DNA from: Pimelobacter simplex
GTDB lineage: Bacteria > Actinomycetota > Actinomycetes > Propionibacteriales > Nocardioidaceae
DNA: 64,000 nt
Direction of reading: 5' to 3'
Assembly (NCBI GenBank): GCA_016803235.1
Contig: JADCLI010000021.1
Span: forward strand, 1 to 64,000
Shown here piece by piece: positions 16,426 to 25,521 of this stretch (its first letter is position 1; every line of letters begins with the position of its first letter). The translations under genes were made by a program, and so were the position numbers. The notes beneath the pieces are model-generated. The model was not told where the DNA came from. It saw only the letters and a list, made by a program, of their open reading frames with translations, and did not search any database.

Positions 16426-17529
16426 GTGAACGCTGCTCTCGACTTGCTCAGCCGAATGGTGAGCAGTGCTCTCGATGCGGAGGAAGGCCGTGCGGTGCGG
16501 TCCGTTCCGCTGGGCGACGTCCCGGCGCGCGGCCTCCTCGACGTCGTACGGCGCCACCGGGTCCCCGAGCTGCTCCGCTCACGGGCCGGCGAGCTGGACC
16601 TGCCCGCCGACGTGGTGCGGGTGCTCGACGCGATGGTCGAGGGCAACCGCCAGCGCCACCTGGTGCACACCTTCGAGACGGTCCGCGCCTGGCGACTCCT
16701 CGACGCCGCCGGGATCGAGGCCGTCGTGTTCAAGGGGATCCCGCTCTCGGTGCTGACGACCGGGCGCCCGGACGCGCGCGGCGCGGGCGACGTCGACCTG
16801 CTGGTCCGCCCCGAGGCGGCCGCGGCGGCGCACCTGCTGCTGGCCTCGGCCGGCTGGGCGCTGCACGAGCAGGGCCGGATCGAGCCGGGGATGTGGGCCT
16901 GGCGGCACGTCCAGCGCTGGGGCCACACGCTCACCTACCTCGGTGCGGGAGCCGATGTCGACCTCCACTGGCGCCTCGACGCGATGCCGGGGGCGCAGCC
17001 GGACACCGACGACCTGCTCGCACGTCGCACGACGGTCGAGGTGGGCGGAACCTCGGTCCCGACCCTCGCGCCCGCCGACGCGTTCCGGCACCTCGCCGGC
17101 CACCGTGAGGGCTGGACCTGGCTGCGCACCCTCGTCGACCTGCGCCGACTGGCCCGCGACCCCGCGGTGTTCGCGCACGAGCTGCCGGGACCGGCGCTGA
17201 CGTCGCTGGCAGCGGCCCGTGCGACCGTCGGCCTGCCGGGCACGGTCCCGGCCAGGGTGCTCGCCGCGCTCGACCGGGTCCCCGACGCCGCGCTGGCCCG
17301 GGCCCGTGCCCACCACCAGCTGCCGGTAGCGGCCTTCGGCGGCGCCGGCACCGCGCGGGAGGTCCGCAACGGCATGGCGTCGGTACGACGCCCGCGGGAC
17401 CTCCAGCAGCTCGCGGTCACGCTCGTGCTGCCCCCGCACGCGGCCCTGCCGGTCCGCTCGGCCACCGCCTGGGGCGGCGTGCCCCGCGCCTTCGCGCTGC
17501 GGACCCGGCGCCTGGTCAGTCGCCGCTGA
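16426..17529 (+). CDS. Nucleotidyltransferase family protein of the RiPP cluster
   Basis: A 367-residue protein of the NTP_transf_5 type. The motif FKGIPLSVLTTGRPDARGAG followed by DVDLLV supplies the two Asp expected to bind metal and nucleotide, and a later DVDLHWRL gives a third acidic pair. Such proteins accompany PqqD/HprK-like kinases in RiPP and polysaccharide clusters and may add a nucleotidyl or phosphate group to a product. It diverges from the precursor operon and probably shares its regulation. GTG at 16426 chosen; ATG at 16456 is possible. It overlaps the convergent SDR gene by 14 bp. Confidence 0.78.
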   Translation: MNAALDLLSRMVSSALDAEEGRAVRSVPLGDVPARGLLDVVRRHRVPELLRSRAGELDLPADVVRVLDAMVEGNRQRHLVHTFETVRAWRLLDAAGIEAVVFKGIPLSVLTTGRPDARGAGDVDLLVRPEAAAAAHLLLASAGWALHEQGRIEPGMWAWRHVQRWGHTLTYLGAGADVDLHWRLDAMPGAQPDTDDLLARRTTVEVGGTSVPTLAPADAFRHLAGHREGWTWLRTLVDLRRLARDPAVFAHELPGPALTSLAAARATVGLPGTVPARVLAALDRVPDAALARARAHHQLPVAAFGGAGTAREVRNGMASVRRPRDLQQLAVTLVLPPHAALPVRSATAWGGVPRAFALRTRRLVSRR

Positions 17530-18265
17530 CCCGGTGCACCTTGTGCGCGGCAGCCTGGGCGCGCGGCTTGATGACCAGCTCGTCGATGTTCACGTGCGCC
17601 GGCCGGGTGGCGATCCAGGTGATCGCGTCCGCGACGTCGTCGGCGACCAGCGGCTCGGCGACCCCGGCGTAGACCGCGTCGGCGCGCGCCCGGTCGCCGT
17701 CGAACCGGGTGAGCGCGAACTCGTCGGTGCGCACCATCCCCGGCGCGACCTCGCAGACCCGCACCGGCTGGTCGTACAGCTCGAGACGCAGGGTCTCGGT
17801 CACGACCTTGGTGCCGTGCTTGGCCGCGGTGTAGCCCGCCCCGCCCTCGTAGGCGATCCGGCCGGCCGTCGACCCGACGTTGACGATCACGCCCGCGCCG
17901 CTGGCCACGAGGGCCGGCAGCAGCGCCTTGGTGACCTGCATCAGGCCGAGCACGTTGACCTCGTACATCCGGCGCCACTCGTCGGCGTCGGCCTCCGCGA
18001 CCGGGGCGAGACCGAACGCGCCGCCGGCGTTGTTGACCAGGACGTCGAGCCGGGGGCCGACGGCCGCGGCCAACGCGGCCACCGACTCCGGGGAGGTCAC
18101 GTCGCACACCACGGCCCGGCCGCCGATCTCCGCGGCGAGCGCCTCGATCCGGTCGGCCCGCCGGGCGGCGCAGACCACGTCGAAGCCCTCGCGGGCGAGA
18201 TGGCGGGCGGTGGCGGCGCCGATGCCGCTCGAGGCACCGGTGACGACGGCGGTCCGGGAGGTCAT
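17516..18265 (-). CDS. Short-chain dehydrogenase (YdfG-like)
   Basis: A 249-residue classical SDR with TGASSGIG cofactor loop, NNAGGAFG, and the active-site pair Ser in VGSTAGR and YTAAKHG. The C-terminal half matches 3-hydroxy acid dehydrogenases such as YdfG (PGMVRTDEF). It is convergent with the nucleotidyltransferase, overlapping it by 14 bp, and does not appear to belong to that cluster. Start ATG at 18265; an in-frame ATG at 18274 is an alternative. Confidence 0.9.
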   Translation of the reverse strand: MTSRTAVVTGASSGIGAATARHLAREGFDVVCAARRADRIEALAAEIGGRAVVCDVTSPESVAALAAAVGPRLDVLVNNAGGAFGLAPVAEADADEWRRMYEVNVLGLMQVTKALLPALVASGAGVIVNVGSTAGRIAYEGGAGYTAAKHGTKVVTETLRLELYDQPVRVCEVAPGMVRTDEFALTRFDGDRARADAVYAGVAEPLVADDVADAITWIATRPAHVNIDELVIKPRAQAAAHKVHRVSGD

Positions 18266-18367
18266 GGACCCCATTCTGGCCAGCCGGGAATGCCGGGCAC
18301 ACTGGCAGGGTTGTCCGATTGACCACGAACAGGCCCACGGGGGCGGCAGCGAGCAGCGGGAGGCGGG

Positions 18368-19648
18368 ATGGTGGAGTCGGCGATCGGCCGCGTCGCCATG
18401 ATCAGCCTGCACACCTCGCCGCTCGACCAGCCGGGCACCGGGGACGCGGGCGGCATGAACGTCTACGTCGTCGAGCTCGCCCGGCGCCTGGCCGAGCAGG
18501 GCACCGCGGTCGACATCTTCACCCGCGCGACCAGCTCCCGGCTCGACCCCGTCGTCCACGTGCGCGACGGCGTGACCGTGCACAACGTGCACGCCGGCCC
18601 GTTCGAGGGGCTGACCAAGGACCAGCTGCCCGGCCAGCTGTGCGTGTTCGCCCGCGAGGTGCTGCGCGCCGAGGCCGCGCACCCGGCCGGCCACTTCGAC
18701 GTCGTCCACTCCCACTACTGGCTCTCCGGGCAGGTCGGCGCGCTGGCCCGCGACCGCTGGGGCGTGCCGCTGGTGCACTCCATGCACACCATGGCCAAGG
18801 TCAAGAACGAGGCTCTCGCCGACGGCGACACCCCCGAGCCGCAGGCGCGCGTGATCGGGGAGGAGCAGGTGGTCGAGGCGGCCGACGTGCTCATCGCGAA
18901 CACCGACCTCGAGGCCAAGCAGCTGATCAACCTGTACGACGCCGACCCGGGCCGGGTCGAGGTCGTCCACCCCGGTGTCGACACCGACGTCTTCCGCGCC
19001 CGCACGCCCGCCGAGCAGACCCGGGCACGCCGTGAGCGCGGCCTCGCCGACGACGCGCTGGTGCTGCTCTTCGCCGGCCGGATCCAGCCGCTCAAGGCGC
19101 CCGACGTGCTGCTGAGGGCGGTCGCCGAGCTGCTGGTGCGCCGTCCGGACCTGCGCCCGCGGCTCGTCGTCCCCGTGGTCGGTGGCCCGTCCGGCAGCGG
19201 CCTCGAGCGCCCCACCGCGCTCGCCAACCTGGCCGCCGAGCTGCGCATCGACGACGTCGTCCGGTTCGTGCCGCCGGTGCCCCAGCCCGAGCTCGCCGGC
19301 TGGTACGCCGCAGCCACGCTCGTCGCCGTCCCGTCCTACAACGAGTCCTTCGGCCTGGTCGCCGCCGAGGCGCAGGCCTGTGGCGCGCCGGTCGTCGCCG
19401 CCGCCGTCGGCGGCCTGACCACCGTCGTCCGCGACGGTCGCAGCGGCCTGCTCGTCGACACCCACGAGCCCCACGACTGGGCGCTCGCGCTCGAGCGGGT
19501 GGTCGCCGACCCGGCGTACCGCGACCGGCTCGCCGGCGGGGCCCTCGACCAGGCCCGTCAGTTCTCGTGGGAGGCGACCGCCGCCCACACGGTGGAGGTC
19601 TACGAGCGCGCCCATGCGCTCCTGCGGCAGGAGGTCCGCGTCGGATGA
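18368..19648 (+). CDS. mshA: D-inositol-3-phosphate glycosyltransferase
   Basis: A 426-residue GT4 glycosyltransferase catalysing the first step of mycothiol synthesis, transfer of GlcNAc from UDP-GlcNAc to inositol-3-phosphate. The N-terminal segment [20 protein letters not shown], the HSHYWLSG motif and the nucleotide-sugar site [20 protein letters not shown] are characteristic of MshA. Gene order mshA then ybjN-like is conserved in mycobacteria and streptomycetes. The ATG at 18368 follows GGCGGG. Its stop overlaps the next start by 4 nt. Confidence 0.95.
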   Translation: MVESAIGRVAMISLHTSPLDQPGTGDAGGMNVYVVELARRLAEQGTAVDIFTRATSSRLDPVVHVRDGVTVHNVHAGPFEGLTKDQLPGQLCVFAREVLRAEAAHPAGHFDVVHSHYWLSGQVGALARDRWGVPLVHSMHTMAKVKNEALADGDTPEPQARVIGEEQVVEAADVLIANTDLEAKQLINLYDADPGRVEVVHPGVDTDVFRARTPAEQTRARRERGLADDALVLLFAGRIQPLKAPDVLLRAVAELLVRRPDLRPRLVVPVVGGPSGSGLERPTALANLAAELRIDDVVRFVPPVPQPELAGWYAAATLVAVPSYNESFGLVAAEAQACGAPVVAAAVGGLTTVVRDGRSGLLVDTHEPHDWALALERVVADPAYRDRLAGGALDQARQFSWEATAAHTVEVYERAHALLRQEVRVG

Positions 19649-20124
19649 GTCCAGCGGACGTCGTACGCACCTGGCTCGAGGACAACGAGATCGCGTTCGA
19701 GGAGACCGAGGAGGGCACGTTCAGCTTCTCGCTCCCCGGCGAGAAGAAGCTGCAGACCCCGGTCCGGCTCGACCTCGGCCCGCACGCCCTCGGCGTGCAC
19801 GCGTTCGTGTGCCGCCGCCCCGACGAGGAGTTCGAGCGGGTCTACCGCTGGCTGCTCGAGCGGAACATGAGGATGTACGCCGTCGCGTTCGGCATCGACC
19901 ACCACGGCGACATCTACCTCGACGCCCGCCTCCCGCTGTCGTCGGTCACCACCGACGACCTCGACCGGCTCCTCGGGTCGGTGCTGACCTACGCCGACGA
20001 GGCGTTCAACACGATCCTCGAGCTCGGCTTCGAGTCCTCCATCCGCAAGGAGTGGGCGTGGCGGATCGAGCGTGGCGAGTCGACGGCCAACCTGGAGGCG
20101 TTCCGCGGGTGGCTCGAGCAGTGA
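19645..20124 (+). CDS. YbjN domain-containing protein
   Basis: A 159-residue protein of the YbjN/T3SS-chaperone-like fold, found directly behind mshA in many actinobacteria (Rv0487-like). Features are the ENEIAFEE-like N-terminal strand region, [17 protein letters not shown], and the [20 protein letters not shown] helix. Role unknown; the fold suggests a chaperone or adaptor. ATGA overlap with mshA and GTGA overlap with the next gene indicate one transcription unit. Confidence 0.85.
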   Translation: MSPADVVRTWLEDNEIAFEETEEGTFSFSLPGEKKLQTPVRLDLGPHALGVHAFVCRRPDEEFERVYRWLLERNMRMYAVAFGIDHHGDIYLDARLPLSSVTTDDLDRLLGSVLTYADEAFNTILELGFESSIRKEWAWRIERGESTANLEAFRGWLEQ

Positions 20125-20951
20125 GGAGCATCGCGGAGCGTCGTACCGCCTTCCGCGCGCTCCACGAGCGCGGCTGCTTCGTGCTGCCCAACCCGTGGGA
20201 CCGCGGCTCGGCCCGCTACCTCGAGCACCTCGGCTTCGCCGCGCTGGCCACGACCAGCTCGGGCGCGGCCTGGAGCCGCGGCCGTCCCGACGGCTCGGCC
20301 ACCCGTGACGAGGCCCTCGAGCACCTCGCCGACATCGTCGCGGCCACCTCGCTGCCGGTGAACGCCGACTTCGAGGACGGGTACGGCGCCAGCGCCGACC
20401 AGGTCGCCGAGAGCGTCGCGCTCGCGGTCGGGACCGGCGTGGCCGGTCTCTCGATCGAGGACGCCAGCGACGGGGTCACCCTCGGGCTCGACGCCGCGGT
20501 CGAGCGGCTCACCGCCGCCCGCGAGGCGATCGACGCCAGCGGCCACGACGTGCTGCTCGTCGGCCGGGCCGACGGCTTCTTCAACGGCAGCCCCGACCTC
20601 GACGACATCCTGACGCGGCTGCGGGCGTTCGCGGCGGCGGGCGCCGACTGCCTGTACGCCCCCGGGATCAGCGACCCTGCCGCGATCCGGACGATCGTCG
20701 AGACGGTCGCGCCCACGCCGGTGAACGTCCTCGTCGGCGGGCCGAGCGCGGTGACGGTCGCCGACGTCGCGGCGCTCGGCGTACGCCGGATCAGCGTGGG
20801 CGGTGCGCTCGCCCGGGCCGCCTGGGGCGGCTTCGAGCAGGCCGCCGCCGGCCTGGTGGAGGGCCGGTTCGACGGCTTCGCGCGGGCCGTCCCCGGCGCG
20901 GACCTCAACGCCCTCTTCGGCGAGGGGCCGGAGGCGGACCAGCCGGGCTGA
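20121..20951 (+). CDS. Isocitrate lyase/PEP mutase family protein
   Basis: A 276-residue PEP mutase/ICL superfamily barrel. Visible motifs are LPNPWDRGSARYLE, the metal-binding segment NADFEDGYG and a GLSIEDAS strand. The conserved active-site pattern of isocitrate lyase (KKCGH) is absent, so a small carbon-carbon or P-C lyase reaction (for example carboxyvinyl-phosphonate or oxaloacetate-type) is more likely. GTG overlaps the previous stop (GTGA). It ends in a hairpin at 20928-20962. Confidence 0.85.
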   Translation: MRSIAERRTAFRALHERGCFVLPNPWDRGSARYLEHLGFAALATTSSGAAWSRGRPDGSATRDEALEHLADIVAATSLPVNADFEDGYGASADQVAESVALAVGTGVAGLSIEDASDGVTLGLDAAVERLTAAREAIDASGHDVLLVGRADGFFNGSPDLDDILTRLRAFAAAGADCLYAPGISDPAAIRTIVETVAPTPVNVLVGGPSAVTVADVAALGVRRISVGGALARAAWGGFEQAAAGLVEGRFDGFARAVPGADLNALFGEGPEADQPG

Positions 20952-20962
20952 TCCGCCTCCGG
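20928..20962. terminator. Terminator after the mshA operon
   Basis: CCGGAGGCGGA/TCCGCCTCCGG form an 11-bp perfect stem with a 13-nt loop that spans the stop codon of the PEP-mutase-like gene. The convergent P-domain gene ends 32 bp beyond it. Confidence 0.65.
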
Positions 20963-20993
20963 TGTCCCCGGTGGGCTGCCGGGACCGCTGGGG

Positions 20994-21827
20994 TCAGCGC
21001 CGGACCCGCCACTTCGCGACGGCGGGCGTCGCCTCGACCTGGCCGGACTCCCCGACCGAGCGGACCCGGGCCTTGTGCTTGCCGGGCGCGAGGCGCTTGA
21101 CCTTGAGCGGCGACGTGCACGCCTTCCACGCCTTGCGGTCCACCTTGCACTGGAAGGTGACGTTCGGCTTGTCCGCGGTGAACGCGATCGTCGCCGAGCG
21201 CTTCTTGGTGACCTTCCCGGGCTTGCTGGTGATGGTGGTGTCGCCGGGGGCGTCGTCGGTCGTGATCGTCAGGGTGAACCCGCCCGACAGCTGGCCGGTG
21301 AAGCCACCGAGGTCGTCCGACGCGTGGAGGGTCCAGGTGCCGTTGGCGCCGCGGCCGTCGAAGGCCGACAGCTTCTCCGCGAAGGTCGTACCTGCCGGGA
21401 CGGCGTCGCCGGCGGCCTCGTAGTCGCTCGGCTGGTAGGAGCCGGTGGGGCACGCGGCGTTGGTCGGCATCGTGGTGCCCGCCTCGTCGTCGATCGTGAG
21501 GTAGGCGCCGGTCAGGGGCGTGCCGTTGCTGCCACAGGCGTCGGACATCAGCCGCACGACCTGCGAGGACCCCGGTGCCTGGAGGTAGATGTCGAGGTCG
21601 CGCGGCCAGGTGTGGACCACGTTGTTGAGGACGACGTCGACGTCCGTGATCCGCCCCGGCAGGTTGGACACGTCGATCGTGGCCGCGGTGCTGGCGGCGT
21701 CGGGCACGACGACGGCCGGCGGGTGGGTGACCGTGCGGACGGCCGCGTGGGTGGGACTGGTGCTGGCGAGGCCGGCGAGGCCTCCGAGGGTGATGACACC
21801 TGCGGTCATCAGCGCGAGACGGCGCAT
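20994..21827 (-). CDS. Secreted P-domain (proprotein convertase-like) protein
   Basis: A 277-residue exported protein: signal peptide MRRLALMTAGVITLGGLAGL with likely cleavage after THA, then a jelly-roll region matching the P/Homo B domain. Diagnostic parts are ITDVDVVLNNVVHTWPRDLD, LSAFDGRGANGTWTL and DDLGGFTGQLSGGFTLTI. The C-terminal 75 residues are basic and contain two Cys (CKVDRKAWKAC), like bacterial Ig-type repeats. There is no protease domain, so it is probably a cell-surface or adhesion-related protein. Stands alone on the reverse strand. Confidence 0.8.
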   Translation of the reverse strand: MRRLALMTAGVITLGGLAGLASTSPTHAAVRTVTHPPAVVVPDAASTAATIDVSNLPGRITDVDVVLNNVVHTWPRDLDIYLQAPGSSQVVRLMSDACGSNGTPLTGAYLTIDDEAGTTMPTNAACPTGSYQPSDYEAAGDAVPAGTTFAEKLSAFDGRGANGTWTLHASDDLGGFTGQLSGGFTLTITTDDAPGDTTITSKPGKVTKKRSATIAFTADKPNVTFQCKVDRKAWKACTSPLKVKRLAPGKHKARVRSVGESGQVEATPAVAKWRVRR

Positions 21828-21916
21828 GGCTGGAACCTTTCCGAGGGGGGAGGTGCTGACCTCCCTCGGACCCGCCGACCCCCGGCCGTGATACGCCGGT
21901 TTTCCGCGCCTCGCGG

Positions 21917-23086
21917 CTACCCGGCCGTGTGCAGCCGGCTCGCCTGCCGGGTGAGATGGTCCCGCTCGGCGACATTGGTCGCCCGCTCGGCGGCGAGCCG
22001 GTAGAGCCGGGCCGCCTCGTCGCGGTCGCCGGCACGCTCGTGCAGCCAGGCCGCGACCGCGTCCCGGCGGGGCAGATCGGCGGGCAGGCCCTCGACCTGT
22101 CGCAGAGCGGCCAGTGGTCCGTCGACCTCGCCGACGGCGACCGCGCGGTTGAGGGCGACGACCGGCCCAGGGGCGAGGCGCAGCAGCTCGTCGTACCACT
22201 CGAGGACCTGGGGCCAGTCGGTCTCCTCGGCGCTCGCGGCGTCGTCGTGGAGGGCGGCGATGGCGGCCTGGGCCTGGTACTCGCCGAGCGCGTCGCGGGC
22301 CAGCGCCGCCTGCAGCACCTCGACGCCCTCGGCGACCATCTCGGTGTCCCACAGTGAGCGGTCCTGCTCGGCGAGGGGCACCACCGCCCCCGAAGGGGTA
22401 CGTCGCGCGCGACGCCGTGCGTGGTGCAGCAGCATCAGCGCGAGCAGCCCGTCGACCTCGGGGTCGTCGGTCGCGCCCGCCAGCTGCCGGGTCAGCCGGA
22501 TCGCCTCCTCGGCGAGGTCGACGGTGCCGGTGAACCCCTCGTTGAACACGAGGTAGAGCACCCGCAGCACCGCGCCGACCTCGCCGGGCCGGTCGAAGCG
22601 CTGGCCACTCACGGTCCGCTTCGCGCGGGTGATCCGCTGCGCCATCGTCGCCTCGGGGACCAAGAACGCCTCCGCGATCTGTGCGGTGGTCAGGCCACCG
22701 ACCGCCCGCAGCGTCAACGCGATCGCCGACGCCGGGGCGAGTGCCGGGTGGCAGCAGCGGCTGAGCAGGAGGAGGGTGTCGTCGGCCTGCTCGGAGGGCC
22801 CGGGATCGGGCTCGAGGTGGACCCGCAGCTCGCGGCGCTCGCGGGCGTTCGCCGAGCGCTGGGCGTCGACCAGCTTGCGGCCCGCGACCGTGACCAGCCA
22901 GGCCCGCGGGCTGTCCGGCCAGGCGTCGGGCTCCTCCGCCGGCCAGTGCCGCAGCGCCTCGATCAGCGCCTCCTGGACGGCGTCCTCGGCCGCCGCGAAG
23001 TCGGCTCCGCGGCGGACGAGGATGCCGAGGACCTGGGGCGTGAGGTCGCGCAGCAGCTCGCCCAGCCTCAGCTGGTCGTCGGTCAT
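21917..23086 (-). CDS. ECF42-type RNA polymerase sigma factor with C-terminal extension
   Basis: A 389-residue sigma factor. Region 2 is in the first 100 residues (AAEDAVQEALIEALRHWP), region 4 at about 130-190 (LTTAQIAEAFLVPEATMAQR), and a 190-residue TPR-like C-terminal extension follows, ending in RLYRLAAERATNVAERDHL. This size and the adjacent DGPF/YCII gene define group ECF42, which has no classic anti-sigma factor. ATGA overlap with the upstream YCII gene. It probably activates its own promoter at 23546-23572. Confidence 0.9.
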   Translation of the reverse strand: MTDDQLRLGELLRDLTPQVLGILVRRGADFAAAEDAVQEALIEALRHWPAEEPDAWPDSPRAWLVTVAGRKLVDAQRSANARERRELRVHLEPDPGPSEQADDTLLLLSRCCHPALAPASAIALTLRAVGGLTTAQIAEAFLVPEATMAQRITRAKRTVSGQRFDRPGEVGAVLRVLYLVFNEGFTGTVDLAEEAIRLTRQLAGATDDPEVDGLLALMLLHHARRRARRTPSGAVVPLAEQDRSLWDTEMVAEGVEVLQAALARDALGEYQAQAAIAALHDDAASAEETDWPQVLEWYDELLRLAPGPVVALNRAVAVGEVDGPLAALRQVEGLPADLPRRDAVAAWLHERAGDRDEAARLYRLAAERATNVAERDHLTRQASRLHTAG

Positions 23087-23496
23087 TCCGTGACGACCGG
23101 CGGCTCGCCGAGGAACGGGCGGACCTCGATCCACTCGTGGATCGGCTGCCCGCCGGCACCGGGTGCCGACGACAGCCGGGCCGCGGCCTCGTAGGCCCGC
23201 TCCTGGCTGTCGACGTCGACGACCATCCAGCCCGCGATCAGGTCCTTGGTCTCCGCGAACGGGCCGTCGGTGACCGGCGGGCGGCCCTCGCCGTCGTACC
23301 GGACGAAGGTGCCCTCCGGGGACAGCGCCTGGCCGTCGACGAACTCGCCGCGCTCACGCAGCTCGTCGGCGACCATCCGCATGAACTCGATGTGCGCGGT
23401 GACCTCGTCGGGCGTCCACTGGTCCATCGGGACCAGCTCGTCCTTCGCGATCGCGTGGCTGCTGCGGTAGTGCTTGAGCAAGAGGTACTTCGCCAT
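23083..23496 (-). CDS. YCII/DGPF domain protein
   Basis: A 137-residue YCII-related protein with the DGPF motif in VTDGPFAETKDLIAGW, plus the conserved N-terminal KYLLLKHY and a C-terminal strand HEWIEVRPF. DGPF proteins are the standard partners of ECF42 sigma factors; their biochemical role is unknown. The stop overlaps the sigma factor start (ATGA), so the pair is co-translated. Confidence 0.9.
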   Translation of the reverse strand: MAKYLLLKHYRSSHAIAKDELVPMDQWTPDEVTAHIEFMRMVADELRERGEFVDGQALSPEGTFVRYDGEGRPPVTDGPFAETKDLIAGWMVVDVDSQERAYEAAARLSSAPGAGGQPIHEWIEVRPFLGEPPVVTE

Positions 23497-23545
23497 GGTG
23501 TTCTCCTTGAGTCCGAGACGGCCATCCTGCCGCCTTCACCCCGGG

Positions 23546-23572
23546 GACGGAGCCGCCGACAGGATCTCGACA
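23546..23572 (-). promoter_or_regulatory. Predicted ECF42 promoter
   Basis: On the reverse strand, TGTCGA (23567-23572) is followed 17 nt later by CGTC (23546-23549), which matches the known ECF42 promoter motif (TGTCGA in the -35 region, CGA/TC at -10). It lies about 50 nt before the YCII start, which suggests autoregulation. Confidence 0.6.
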
Positions 23573-23627
23573 TCGGCTGGCAGGAAATCCTGGGGCCGAT
23601 GTCGGTGGCGGTCCCTAAGGTTCTGCT

Positions 23628-24542
23628 GTGACGAAGCGTGGATGGTCGCTGTTCCTGGCGATGTGCCTGATCTGGGGCCTGCCCTACCTGTTCATCCGGA
23701 TCGCGGTCGACCACGTCTCGCCGGCGGGCCTGGTCTTCCTGCGCACGGCGCTCGCGGCCCTCGTCCTGCTCCCGCTCGCGCTGGTCCGCCGCGAGGTGGC
23801 CCCCGTGCTCGCCCGCTGGCGGCCGCTGGTGCTGTTCGCGGTCATCGAGATCATGATCCCGTGGGTGCTGCTGGGCCACGCCGAGCAGCGCATCTCGTCC
23901 TCGCTCGCCGGCCTGCTCGTCGCCGCGGTGCCGCTGTTCGGCGCGCTGGCCTTCCTGGTCACCAGCCACGCCGATCGGTTCACCGCCTCGCAGACCGGCG
24001 GCCTGGCGCTCGGGTTCGCGGGCGTGGCGTGCCTGGTCGGCCTCGACATCGGCCACATCGACATGCTCGCCGTCGCCGAGATGCTGGGCGTCGCGGTCTG
24101 CTACGCCACCGGCCCGATCATCCTCGCGCGCTCGTTCCACGACGTGTCCGGGCTCGGCGTCATGGCGTGCGCGCTCACCCTCACCGCGGTGGTCTACACG
24201 CCGTTCGGGATCGTCGACCCGCCCACCACCCTGCCGGCGGAGGCGTGGCTGAGCATCGCGGTGCTGGCGCTGGTCTGCACCGCGCTGGCGTTCGTGATCT
24301 TCCTCGACCTGATCAAGGTCGCCGGCCCGACCAGGTCGACGATCATCACCTACGTCAACCCCGCGGTGGCGATCCTGCTCGGCGTGCTGCTCCTCGACGA
24401 GCGGCTCACCATCGGCATGCTGGTCGGCTTCCCGCTGATCCTCGTCGGCTGCGTCGTCGCGGCCGGCGGCCGGCCCGCGACCACCGCGACCACGGAGCCG
24501 GCCGCCGAGTGCGCCGTCGTCGCCGACCCGGACCTGGTGTGA
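23628..24542 (+). CDS. EamA/DMT family transporter
   Basis: A 304-residue ten-helix drug/metabolite transporter with two EamA repeats (first begins LIWGLPYLFIRIAVDHVSP; second ends VNPAVAILLGVLLLDE, the typical repeat close). Substrate unknown. A TAAGGT box ends 6 nt before the GTG start, so translation is probably leaderless. It converges on a second EamA gene with only 3 bp between stops, but the two proteins are not close copies. Confidence 0.9.
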   Translation: MTKRGWSLFLAMCLIWGLPYLFIRIAVDHVSPAGLVFLRTALAALVLLPLALVRREVAPVLARWRPLVLFAVIEIMIPWVLLGHAEQRISSSLAGLLVAAVPLFGALAFLVTSHADRFTASQTGGLALGFAGVACLVGLDIGHIDMLAVAEMLGVAVCYATGPIILARSFHDVSGLGVMACALTLTAVVYTPFGIVDPPTTLPAEAWLSIAVLALVCTALAFVIFLDLIKVAGPTRSTIITYVNPAVAILLGVLLLDERLTIGMLVGFPLILVGCVVAAGGRPATTATTEPAAECAVVADPDLV

Positions 24543-24545
24543 GCC

Positions 24546-25475
24546 TCAGCGGGCGCGCCGGGCCACGCCGACGCCGAGCAGCGCGAGCGCGCCGCCGGCG
24601 TACGCGACGGCCGGCGGGGCCTCGTCCAGGAGCACCAGCCCCAGCACGATCGTCAGCGGCGGGACCAGGTAGGTCGTCACGCCCAGCGCCGACGCGCTCA
24701 TGTGCCGCAGGGCGTAGGCGTAGGTCGTGAACGCGACCGCCGTCGGGAACACCCCGAGGTAGACGAGCCACAGCGTCGACGACGCCGGTGCGTCCGCCAC
24801 CTCGCCGACCAGCCGGCCCGCCCACGGCAGGCAGGTCACGACGCCGACCGTGCAGGCCAGCCAGGTGACGTGGACGGCGGAGAGCTCGGCGACGAGGGGC
24901 TTCTGGAGGATCACGCTGACGGAGTACGCCGCCGCGGGCACCAGGCACAGCACGACGCCGAGCAGGTCGCCGGTGTTGTCGCCGCCGGACGTGGACAGGC
25001 CGATCACGACGACCCCGGAGAACGCCAGCGCAAGGCCGGCGGCGAGCTGCGCGGTGAACCGCTCGCGGAGGAACACCGCCGCCAGCACGGCGATCAGGAC
25101 GGGGGAGACCTGCAGCAGCATCGACGCCGTCCCTGCGTCGACCCGCTGCTCGCCGGCGTTGAGGGACAGGTTGTAGATCCCGAACCACAGCACGCCGATG
25201 ATGGCGATCGAGACCCACTGCCGCCGGCTCGGACGGGGCAGTCCCTGGGCCAGCGCGATCGGCGCGAGGGCCAGCGCTCCGACCGCCAGCCGGCCGAAGG
25301 ACAGCGCGCCCGCCGAGAAGTCGTGGGCGAGGTGCCGGATGCCGACGAAGGCGCTCGCCCACAGCACGAGGGTCACGCCGACCGCGGCCAGCGGCAGCAG
25401 CCCGGCGGGCCCGCTGCCGCGGTCGCCGTCGGTGTCCGGAGCGGAGGCGGGCGCTGTGGACTCGGCGGCGGGCAC
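24546..25475 (-). CDS. EamA/DMT family transporter
   Basis: A 309-residue ten-helix DMT transporter. The first EamA repeat starts LVLWASAFVGIRHLAHDFS and the second ends VPPLTIVLGLVLLDEAPP. The N-terminal 30 residues are soluble and Ala/Pro/Asp-rich. It likely exports an amino acid or metabolite, substrate unknown. GTG start; convergent with the other EamA gene. Confidence 0.9.
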   Translation of the reverse strand: MPAAESTAPASAPDTDGDRGSGPAGLLPLAAVGVTLVLWASAFVGIRHLAHDFSAGALSFGRLAVGALALAPIALAQGLPRPSRRQWVSIAIIGVLWFGIYNLSLNAGEQRVDAGTASMLLQVSPVLIAVLAAVFLRERFTAQLAAGLALAFSGVVVIGLSTSGGDNTGDLLGVVLCLVPAAAYSVSVILQKPLVAELSAVHVTWLACTVGVVTCLPWAGRLVGEVADAPASSTLWLVYLGVFPTAVAFTTYAYALRHMSASALGVTTYLVPPLTIVLGLVLLDEAPPAVAYAGGALALLGVGVARRAR

Positions 25476-25521
25476 GAGGTCACGGTAGGCACCGGTCGAC
25501 CGGCCGGTCGACCGGTTTTCC

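Noticed and set aside
14741..17529. A complete classical lasso peptide cluster
   Set aside because: All parts but the cyclase are visible; calling it a proven lasso producer would overstate the evidence.
24546..25475. Two adjacent EamA genes as a recent duplication
   Set aside because: Their sequences share only family motifs and they are convergent, so no recent duplication is evident.
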